From positions 162,875,540-162,939,539 of the forward strand of contig JBOZIK010000001.1 in the NCBI GenBank assembly GCA_051453625.1: 64,000 nt of DNA, given 5' to 3'. Positions 44,572 to 53,789 of this stretch are shown one piece after another. A program made the translations under genes and the position numbers. The notes below the pieces were generated by a model. It was not told the DNA's origin. It did not search any database and worked only from the letters and a program-made list of their open reading frames with translations. The stretch comes from Welwitschia mirabilis (lineage: Eukaryota; Gnetophyta; Gnetopsida; Welwitschiales). Numbering within the stretch: position 1 is the first letter of the stretch; each line of letters begins with the position of its first letter.

Positions 44572-45609
44572 ATGGTAGAGGATCCCTCTAGAAGAGTAAG
44601 ATAAAAGGATCCTACTAGCAAGAATCCAAGATATTTCTACTTCAAAATATCAAATAAAGCCCTAAACAAGTTCAATGAAAAGTTTAAAAAGAAGCCTATC
44701 TATCAAAAAGGCCAATAACTTTAGGGGATCTCAAAGAACTAAGGGATGTGGTAAGAATTCTTAGTGATCTAGATCTTTCTTATTTTCTTGAGGTTTTTGG
44801 ATTGGCTTACCCTTTTCTTACTCACATGTTATACTATAATACTTCTTTATGATGTAGATTCCTCTACTATTTTAACTCTTATTTTGGGGAAAATAATTTA
44901 GGTAAGTCTAGATTTGATATCCTCCCTTAAAAATATTCTTAGAGGAGCTTATGAGGAGCTTTATCCCTTATAGGACTTCATGGAGGACAAGATAAAAGTC
45001 TTCAAAGAACTCTATGAAAACTCATTTGATTAAAAACAACCCCTTTCACCTCCCATCTTACTCTAAAATATTATTTTCTTCATATAGTTTTTCCTTATAA
45101 TTTTTTACCTCTTGCTAGTTATCGTGATGAAACATTAAACTATCATGCCTATCTTTTGTACTTAGTAGAAACTTGTCATTCCATTGATGCTTATGCTATT
45201 ATTCTTAAGAATATGATCTCTTAGTTAGAATATCATAAAACTTGAGGTCTTGCTCACTTGGTCCTGATTGCAAATATCTATCATCATATTAGGGTCTAAA
45301 TGCACTTGAAACTTGAAATACTAACTCTTATATCTTCCATTAGGCCTACTACTCTGTCCCACATGCACATTTTCTTTAGATCCAAGAAATATTCAAAGTC
45401 TTCTTTTCTAAAGCAGATCTCTTTCATACCTTAAGAGGCTATATACTTGAACTAAGCACATGAAAGAGGCATTCATTGCAGTAGGATATGATATTGTAAA
45501 TAGTTTCAAGGAAGCCAACAACTCTTTCTAAAAGATTATAGAAGAAGAAGAAGAAGACCCAGATTCTAAAGAAGAATCTAAGGAGAAGAAAGAAGAAGAA
45601 TCAGATTAA
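44572..45609 (+). pseudogene. Copia C third ORF (plant transposon protein-like)
   Basis: 1038 bases from ATG to stop, 346 codons, the same as F. The start reads MVEDPSRRVR, then KISNKALNKFNEKFKKKP. The middle has FPYNFLPLASYRDETLNY, YLLYLVETCHSIDAYAIILK and LEYHKT; the end HMKEAFIAVGYDIVNSFKEA and an acidic tail EEEEEDPDSKEESKEKKEEE. This arrangement, basic start, plant transposon protein-like core and acidic end, is shared by all four copies. In-frame stops and some frame shifts make it a pseudogene here. Confidence 0.65.
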
Positions 45610-46011
45610 TTTTTGTGCTTTCATTGTTGTTATTTTTATTCTTGTCTTTTTTTTATTACTTTTCTTTTTCTCTTTTTTATTACTAATACCAAAAGGGGAA
45701 GAAATAGAGTCTATAAAATTAGTTATAGTTAGTTGTTATCACATGATTATCTTTTAGTTATACTATATAAGTTTGATTAATAGTGATGAATGAATCATTT
45801 GTAAAATTTAATAGACATGAATGTTTATTTCATTTATCCCATCTATTTTTCATGAACTATGTTTCATTTTTTTAATGGCTCTCATTGTAAAACCATTATG
45901 AATTTTTGATCTAGGTAAACGTGATCAATAATACCTTATGTATCTAAATTAACATTTTGTGAGGGAAACTTTTTAAATTGATATACACAAATAAGTATAG
46001 TTTTAATATCA
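45610..46011 (+). other. Copia C 3' untranslated region
   Basis: A+T-rich sequence after the third ORF with a CTTGTCTTTTTTTTATTAC tract; no coding frame. Confidence 0.55.
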
Positions 46012-46029
46012 ATGTCAGAGGGAAAAGAT
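46012..46029 (+). other. Copia C polypurine tract
   Basis: GTCAGAGGGAAAAGAT directly before TGCTAAG of the 3' LTR. Confidence 0.65.
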
Positions 46030-47215
46030 TGCTAAGTTAAATTTTTGCTAAGTTGATATCAAACTAATATTTTCTGGTATAGTAAAATATGTTATATTCG
46101 TTACAAAAAATATTAATCTTGCAAATTAAAAGTAACTANNNNNNNNNNCTAAAATTTCTCATTAACTATGCTTAAACCTAATAAGTAATAGATCTTTTAA
46201 GGAGTTAACAGGATTCCTTAGGGGTCAAATAGATCTATACCAAAAAGTGTTATATCTTGTTGATTAAGGAGTTGGTTAGATTCCTAAGGGGTTAACCAAA
46301 CTTGTGCAAAAAATTATCAAATTGTTTCTTTGAGGGATCGATCAAATATTTAAGGGATTAAGTAGAACTATGCTAAAAATGTTACATCTATTTTCATAAG
46401 GGGTTGACTAGTAGCTAATTAGACCTAGACGTATGTGGTTAACTAGATCTTGGAGGGGGTTGATTGGACTAAGGAACATGTAGAACTAATATCAACCAGA
46501 AGAAGATGTAATTGACTCACTTTAGTGATAACACTCAATGGGATTAACCAGATGTTTCGAGGGATTGACTAGTTATGATAGAAATGGAATTTTTTAGTCT
46601 ATTTTCTAGTTGTTAACTTCCTAATTTTTTATATATTATAATATCAAATTCACTTGTAAAACCCTAAATAAATCCTTTATATAAACCACAGTCATCAAAA
46701 TCATATGAAGTCCTTTCTAGCTAACCAAAATTGAAAAAGCATTTTTTTACTATTAGTTTTTTTGTCAATTAGATTACATTGTATGTATTTGATTTTATAT
46801 ATTATCTTTAGATAGTATGGAACTATCTTTTTTGTACTTTAGATTGTGAATTTTATGCTCTTTAGCATACTATTGATACCAAAACACACTTCTATAAACA
46901 TTGAAACTAAGCCTTGAAAAGTATGATTATAAAGGTTATAAGTTAACTTGAGAAATCTAAAAAGTAAGTAATAAGGATTTGGATCAGACTTAGGTAGAAG
47001 TTGACTATTGAGAGTGGAGTAGGAATTTATTGAATCCTTATAAATGTATGTTTAATAATCTCTATTGGTATTTTTGAGTTTTAGTTATTTCTCTTTTTAG
47101 ATCTTATTCTTAGATAGATCATTTCATTACTTTGTATGCACAAATATTTTTTGAATATAGTCTTTTAATTTATTATTAATTCTATTCATACCCCTCTAGG
47201 GTTCTAGATCATATA
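46030..47215 (+). repeat. Copia C 3' LTR
   Basis: TGCTAAGTTAAATTTTTGC to GGGTTCTAGATCATATA, 1186 bp, partner of 38241-39423. 10-N gap at 46139-46148. TATATAAA near 46678-46685. Confidence 0.85.
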
Positions 47216-47220
47216 GTTAC

Positions 47221-47740
47221 AACTCAAGAAGAATAGATTGAAAACATAAAATGGAAAAGAAGCTCTTTTAATAAATAACTTATACAATAAAAGCTAAGAT
47301 ATATCATGATAATAAAATTAGAAAAGCCAATTTTAATATAAGAGATTTATATACTAATCTATGACCCTAAAAATATCTATTTAAAATAAAAATATGAACA
47401 AAATTAACTAGGGCCTTATATCATAATAAAAATTTTGAAAAATGGAACTATATAGATATATGATCTTGATCAAAAGATAACCTACCAAGTAAATGGAAAG
47501 AGAATAAAATTGTATTATGATTATAAATCTTTACTTCATTATTTAGGGAACCATAATAAGGTGAAAAGAATACTTTTACTCTACTTATAAAATAAAAATT
47601 TTTAGACTAGAGTAAAGGATGTGTCATTTCTTTAAAGTTTACAAGCTATCAATTTGTTGAATTATTTAAGATAAATTTAATAACTCTAAAATAAGAAGCT
47701 AAGTTAATAAGCCTTAAATAGGAGATAGTACATTATTCTT
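47221..47740 (+). pseudogene. pol: Gypsy E integrase, C-terminal segment
   Basis: Rejoined to 38240, the frame reads TQEERIENI, then HDNKIRKANFNIRDL, GPYIIIKILKNGTI, YDLDQKITYQVNGKRIKLYY and, after more decay, VELFKINLITLKxEAKLISL. These match the end of plant gypsy integrases of the Athila/Tat type, which have no chromodomain. The coding part ends about 47700. Confidence 0.85.
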
Positions 47741-48190
47741 ATTAAGAATATTGAGGTGACATATTACATCACATGATAAAATATCTTTTTGGTAAATATA
47801 TAAATAAAAAAGAAAAAAAACCCCATAATGTTCTATTCCAAATGCATGGGGGTAAATATTCTTGAGAGGGGCCTTTGATAGTGTAATATAGTAACTATAA
47901 GAACTCTATTAAGGGGTTAGTTGGTTATGATCTAGATTTTAAACATATTACAAGTCCTTACTCATATGACAGTGGTTGCACTTTCATTATTATGGTTAAA
48001 AATTTAAGTTGTGATAATAAAGGTTGAGAAATAGTTATACCCTAGAAGTCATCTAAGACACAACTAGTTACCAAGACCATAACTATATATCGTAACTTAC
48101 GTATATGAAAAAAAAAAGAAAGTAGTTTTATTCTAGTATGTAATAAAATGTAAATCTAAATATCTTTAATTCAATATCATATACATGCAT
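47741..48190 (+). other. Gypsy E region after integrase
   Basis: Non-coding. It includes a G-rich purine tract CTTGAGAGGGGCC (47861-47873) followed by TTTGATAGTGTAATATAG. That could be a polypurine tract and the TG start of a further LTR (47876) for the element that gave the 2.5-kb repeats, but I could not find a matching target copy on the far side. Confidence 0.4.
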
Positions 48191-48559
48191 AATCATTAAA
48201 TTCTATTTTAGTAAAGGGTAAAGCTTGATAGTTTTTAAATCATTTTAAATTATCATAACAATTTGATAAGTTGTTTAGTATGAATTTTCTTTAATGAAAT
48301 TAATATAACTATAAGCAAATAAAAATAGTAATAAAATAAATTTATTTAAAATAAAATAATAAATAAAAACTTTATTAGATAAATAAATTTATTACATCAT
48401 TACTTAAAAACATAACAAAAGCCTTACTTAAACTACTTAAAGCTAAGAAATAAATTACTTCACTAAAACAACCTAATTTTTAAAATGGCCTAAGAATTGT
48501 ACTTTTTATTGTAGTGCTTGCTTTTAGATGATCCTGTAGAACTCTTACTTAGAGGTAGT

Positions 48560-49150
48560 AGGTGCATTTCACTTAAAGATTCTAACAACACTCTTTTTTT
48601 TTTTTTTTGAGTGAGCTTGTTAGAAATTCTTGTAAGGCTTTGCATTCTATATATTTTTTTTCCTATATTCTTCTTATAAAATCTTAGTGTAGTTAGATAA
48701 GGTATAGGATTTGTGCCTTAAAGCTAATCAAATTTATTTTCTAATGCTTGCATTTATTCAGCTAGTTTGCCTAAGGAAACATCATAAGTTGACTCTTCTT
48801 AATTAAGTTGTCGACATAATTCTTATGTTAAAATGCTTAGATACTTGACCACTAAATGATGAATCATGGGATTAAAACTTAGAGGAATGATCCCATTTTT
48901 AAAGCATTCTCTACTTGACTTAGTAATAAAGGTATCCAATGTATTTAAGACTTTATTAGTTGATTTATAACTAGAATATATTAAGTATTTAATCTCATTT
49001 TTAGACCTAGTACCAATTTAAGATGATCAAGATTCTATAATTCTAATACACATATCCATTTGTGTATAACCTGAGTTAAAAAAGAAATACTTCACCTTTT
49101 TAACATCTACAGTAGTAATGGAAGAGTGAGGGGGAGTAGATACCATAAGG
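48560..49150 (-). pseudogene. Antisense ORF in repeat copy 1, unrecognised
   Basis: The minus strand from about 49146 reads STPPHSSITTVDVKKVKYFF, then YTQMDMCIRIIE, GTRSKNEIKYLIYSSYKSTN, TLDTFITKSSRECFKNGIIP, MIHHLVVKYLSIL, YDVSLGKLAE and MQALENKFD, then IYRMQSLTRISNKLTQ. I do not recognise the family. The same frame is readable in copy 2 with mostly conservative differences, so it was probably a coding region of about 200 residues. It is antisense to E. Confidence 0.5.
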
Positions 49151-49429
49151 ATTGAATAGAAAGAAATAGTAAGGATTGAATAGGATTAAGTGAAAAAACT
49201 CTAAGAATTAGTATGAATAATGATGAATTATAAACATGAAGGAATGAAATTTATAGCCTAAGTATTGCTTAATATAGCTGAAAAGTGTGATTTATCTTAA
49301 GATACTTAATGTACACATATTTAGTAATGAAGTAAAATATTTTAAAGGAACTACATATCTATTCTATCTCATATTCGAGATGTGCCAAGTGTACAACAAT
49401 AATCTTCATGTCAAGGAAAAAGTTGGGGA

Positions 49430-50000
49430 ATTCCACACTGATCAAGATTTAACTTGAAGTTAAAACTTTAGCTTAATTTATGATTAGCTCAGTATTTTCT
49501 TAAGTTGTAAGTTTATGTGGGGACCCATTGAATTTTATTATCATCATCGATTGCTCAGTGGTTAATTGAAATCCTAATTTTTTTCAAATTAAGAAAAATG
49601 TTTAGATAATGTTATGAAAACATGATTAGCGATATATAGAAAAAGAATGTATTGTTAGAGAAAAATAAGAAGATGAATGTTACCTATATTAATCACTTAA
49701 TAGCATATTATCATGAGCTAAAATTCTAGAATAGGTTTATCAAGTTAATTAACATTAACATAAAGTCAAAACTTTAAGTAACACTTCAAGCTAACTTGAT
49801 AAATGTAAAAATTTATCTTTCTAAATTTTGTATTGCTTAAACTTACATAAAATAATATCACTTAATTTACTGATACTAATTCAAAGTTAAAAATTTGAGT
49901 AAGATTTTAGGTTAAGCCATTATGATGAAAGTTTAGAAGGTTGACTAATATTAGCTCAAAGTTAAAACTTTAACTTAAATTTCAAGTTAAGCTATTTATG
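49430..50000. repeat. Palindromic minisatellite in repeat copy 1
   Basis: Units of about 75-120 bp each hold a near-perfect palindrome of the type CTCAAAGTTAAAACTTTGAG, with flanks such as TAAGATTTCAAGTCAA. Copies lie near 49451, 49753, 49870 and 49950. Confidence 0.65.
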
Positions 50001-50742
50001 TTAAAATAGAAAACCTATTATTGAAGAGTGGGGTTCTTTTCTCGATTACCTCCATTGACATTTTACTATATCTTCTTTCCATGGCCATGCTCCTTTATTT
50101 CATCTCACTTAATTATATTTAAGTGAATAGGATTTGAAGGGCCTAATTAAGAACTTTCAATTTCTTGATGACCTCCTTTGAATCCTTTACTAGTTCCACA
50201 ACAAATTTGATGATCCCTCTCAAGAAATAAAGATTTTTTAATGACCCTCATTGAATTATTTTATTATGGAGAATGACAACCACTTAAATATAATACCATA
50301 TTTCTCAAACTTATCACTTAAAATCAAGATCAATGACCCACTTCTCATTCTCAATGATCCTTATCGAAAATCAATAAATGACTTCTTTCCATATCACCTA
50401 GTCCATGTCAGCTTCCATGATATCTATTTCATCTCAAATATTTCCTTATTATTTTCTTTGTCATCACATCATTATTTTCCCACATCAACGCTCATGTGGA
50501 ATGATTACATTTATCACTATTTTCTACTGAACATTTTCAGTCTCTTCAAAGGTGAAAATTAAATGCAATAATAAATATAGATTTTTACTTATTTTAAATA
50601 ATAAACATGTATGTAATTTTACTTTTCTTTATGCATTTTACTTTTTTGTGCTTAAGTTCTTTCTAAATTATGGTGGAACAACTCCACACCAAAATTTTAG
50701 GTTCATCATTCTTTCTCTTATTGTTATTTTTAGGCATTTAGG

Positions 50743-50842
50743 NNNNNNNNNNNNNNNNNNNNNNNNNNNNNNNNNNNNNNNNNNNNNNNNNNNNNNNNNN
50801 NNNNNNNNNNNNNNNNNNNNNNNNNNNNNNNNNNNNNNNNNN
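50743..50842. other. Assembly gap, 100 N
   Basis: Exactly 100 N between copy 1 and copy 2 of the 2.5-kb repeat. Its real size and content are unknown. Confidence 0.9.
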
Positions 50843-51199
50843 ATTTGTTTATTATGAATTTTCTTTAATGATATTAATATAACTATAAGCAAATAAAAAT
50901 AGTAATAAATTATATTTATTTAAAAAAATAACAAATAAAATCTTTATTACATAAAGCAATTTATTATATCATTACTCATAAACATGTTAAAAGCCTTACT
51001 TGAACTAAGAAATAAATCACTTCGATAAAGAAACTTAATTCTTGAACTGGCCAAATAACTTGATCTTAGATGACCCTATAGAACTTTCATATAAAAGTAT
51101 TAAGTGCATTTTACTTAATAATTATTAAAATGCCTAGTCTTAAACAACCTTATAGAACTGTAATCCAGGGGTAGTAAGTGCATTTTACTTAATAATTAT

Positions 51200-51755
51200 G
51201 ACAACATGCTAATTTCTTCTAATGAGATCATGAAAAATTCTTATAAGGCTTTGCATTTCATATTGTCTTTTCTATGTTCTTCTTATTAAAGCTTAGTGTA
51301 GCTAGACTAAGTGTAGGATTCGTGTCTTAAAACTAATCCACTTAATTTTTAGACCTGCATTAATCTAGTTAGTTTGCTTATAAAAACATCATAAGCTAAG
51401 TTTCCTTGATTAAGTTACCAATATAATTTTTTTTTCTAACTCTTAGATACTTGACCATCAAATGATGGTTTATGGAACTAAAAAATAAAGGAATGATCTC
51501 ATTCTCAAAGCATTCTCTATCAGCTTTAGTAATGAAGTTATCTAAGGTATCTAAGACCTCAATAGTTGATTTAAAATCAAAATATAGTAAGTACTACACC
51601 TTATTCTTAGATCTAACAAAAATCTAAGGTGATTATAATTATACACTTCTAATAGACATATGAATCTATATAGAACCTAAGTTAAAAAGGCAATGCTTTA
51701 GCTTTTTAACACTTGAAGCAAAAATGGGAGAGTAAGGGGGAGTAGATGCCACAAA
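51200..51755 (-). pseudogene. Antisense ORF in repeat copy 2, unrecognised
   Basis: The minus strand reads VASTPPYSPIFASSVKKLKH, MSIRS, RSKNKV, FKSTIEVLDTLDNFITKADR and ECFENEIIPLFFSSINHHL, then MVKYLRV. This is the counterpart of 48560-49150. Confidence 0.5.
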
Positions 51756-52049
51756 GATTGAATAAGAAGGAATGATAAGAATTAAATAAGATTAAGTAAA
51801 GGAACATTAAGACTTAGTATGAATAATGATGAATGGATAGCATGAAGGAATGAAATGTATAACATAAGTATTACTTAATGTGATTAACAAATGTGATTTA
51901 TTTTAAGATACCCAACACACATGTATTTAGTAATAAAGTAAAAGATTTTAAAGGAACTAGATACTATTCTATTCAACATCCAGGGTATGCCAAGTGTATA
52001 ATGATGATTTTTAAGTAAAGAGAGAAGTTGAGGAATTCCAAACTAATTA

Positions 52050-52690
52050 AGATTTAATCTAAAGTCAGAACTTTAGCTTAATTGATGATTAGCTTAGTTT
52101 TTCCTCAAGTCAAAAGTTCTTGTAGAAATTCATTAGATTTACTTATCATCATTAATTGCCAAGTATTTAATTAAAATCATAATATTTTTCTAGATTAAGA
52201 AAAACATTTAGATAATATTATGAAAACATAATTAGTAATATACAAAAAAGAATGTATTTTCATAAGAAAATAAAATTATGAATGTTACATGTGTTGTTCC
52301 TTTGATAGCACATTATCAAGAGCTAAAATTCTAAAAAATGTTTATCTAGTTGGCTAACACTAACTCAACTTTGAAAATTTGAGTAAGATTTCAAGTCAAC
52401 TTAATAAACATAGAAATTTGTTCTCCTAAATTTTGTATTACTTAAACCTGCATAAAACAATATCACTTTACTTAACTAGCACTAACTTAAAGTCAAAACT
52501 TTTAGTAAGATTTCATATCAAGAAATTATGATGCAAGCTCATAAATTTGACCGACACCAGTTCAAAGTTAAAACTTTGAGTTGGATTTCAAGCCAAGCTA
52601 GTGTGTTAAAAGCTCAAAAATTTGACTGACACCAACTCAAAGTTGAAACTTTGAATCAGATTTTAGTTAACTTATTTTTTTCAGTTGAAG
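52050..52690. repeat. Palindromic minisatellite in repeat copy 2
   Basis: Five units with palindromes near 52060, 52365, 52486, 52559 and 52629. The last two are the clearest: TTCAAAGTTAAAACTTTGAG and CTCAAAGTTGAAACTTTGAA, about 70 bp apart, each preceded by TTTGACxGACACCA. Confidence 0.7.
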
Positions 52691-53410
52691 AAACTCATTA
52701 CTAAAGAGTGGATTTCTTTTCTCAATAACCCCTATCAAAATTTTACTATATTTCCTACCCATGATTGTGCTATTTTATTTCATCTCAGTTAATTATATTT
52801 AAGTTGCTAGGATGCTGTTGAGAACTTTCAAGTTCTTGATTACTCCCTTTGAATCATTTGCTATCTCCATAATGGATTTGATGACCATTGTTAATAACTT
52901 GAGAGTTCTTGATAACCCTTATTTAAATCTTTTGACTGCAGAGAGTGGAAACCACTTAGATATAACACCCTATTCCTCTAACCTCTTACCTAAAATTAAA
53001 CTTAATGCTCCCTTCCTCATTCTTGATGACCCTCATTAAAAATTAGTAAATGGCTTATTTCCATATCACTTAAGCCATGTTATCCTCTAAGACATGTCAA
53101 ATAATTTCCTTATTATTCCCTTTGTCACCACATCATTTATTTTTCCAGATCAACATCCATGTAGGAATGGTTACTATTTTTTAGTAAAATGTTCTATCAT
53201 CTTTGAATGTGCAAATTGAATGCAACAACTAGTACAAATCTTTACCTATATTATGTGGGAAACATGTATATAATTTTACTTCACTTTTGCATTTTACTTT
53301 CTTATGCTTTATCATTCTTAAGTATTTTAAAATCATGGTAGAACAACTTCATAAAAAAATTTCAGATTCATTTAATATTATTATTTTTAGCATTCAAGAG
53401 TATGTAAAGA

Positions 53411-53789
53411 TTTAAGGGCGAGGTAAAATAAATAACAAGATTATGTAAAAAAATGTTTTATATAATTTTACTTATTTAAAAAAAACCTACTTAATGAATT
53501 ATTTCTCAAACATTACTAGTTACGTAGTCTTTTGTTAGAACTTTTTTAAATAACATTTTAAATAACCTTGCCTAACTCAAATAATTATTACAATTTGATA
53601 GAATGAAAAATCATTTTTCCTTGAATTTTAAAAATGTGCTTTTAGACCTTTATTTAGTAGAATTTAAAAAAATAATTATTAAAATAGGGTGGTATGAATA
53701 AATAATCATAAATGAAATCTATCTATGTGTTTTATAAGAATTTAAGATTTGATTATAAGAAGAATGTACTATAAACAATTGTTGATAAT
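53411..53789 (+). other. Non-coding stretch before E sense ORF
   Basis: A+T-rich, no frame, repeat or signal that I can support. Confidence 0.4.

Larger units (their letters stand above)
38241..47215 (+). mobile_element. Copia C: full-length copia with third ORF
   Basis: Inserted in E's integrase with target copies GATAC (38236-38240) and GTTAC (47216-47220). 8975 bp including N runs. Order: 5' LTR, primer site, gag, protease, integrase, RT, RNase H, spacer with GTCAAC-type motifs, third ORF, 3' untranslated region, PPT, 3' LTR. It keeps the complete pol that B and K lack, so with F it represents the autonomous form of the family. Confidence 0.85.
48191..50742. repeat. 2.5-kb repeat, copy 1
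   Basis: Aligns in order with 50843-53340 over its whole length, for example TATGAATTTTCTTTAATGA (48278 and 50855), AAAAGCCTTACTT, GAGTGAGGGGGAGTAGAT or GAGTAAGGGGGAGTAGAT, and TGGTGGAACAACTCCA or TGGTAGAACAACTTCA. It ends at a 100-N gap. It contains an antisense ORF remnant and a palindromic minisatellite, and at 50030-50370 further short repeats built on TTCTTGATGACCTCCTTTGAA. Either a piece of E's own 3' region duplicated in tandem, or the LTR of a nested element with its internal part lost or hidden in the gap. Confidence 0.75.
50843..53410. repeat. 2.5-kb repeat, copy 2
   Basis: Second copy, described under copy 1. It extends about 60 bp past the point where copy 1 meets the gap. The two differ by substitutions and many small indels, so they are not an assembly duplicate. 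An open stretch at 52812-53039 (plus strand) has a similar frame in copy 1 at 50251-50400 but consists largely of the TTCTTGATxACCC repeat, and I do not call it a gene. Confidence 0.75.

Noticed and set aside
50251-50562. 103-codon plus-strand ORF in repeat copy 1, partly similar in copy 2
   Set aside because: The similarity follows from short nucleotide repeats built on TTCTTGATGACC; frames break at different places in the two copies.
47876-53410. A further nested element with TG start at 47876 and the 2.5-kb copies as its LTRs
   Set aside because: No matching target copy or clear LTR end was found on the right near 53400-53790, and copy limits are hidden by the gap. Kept only as an alternative.
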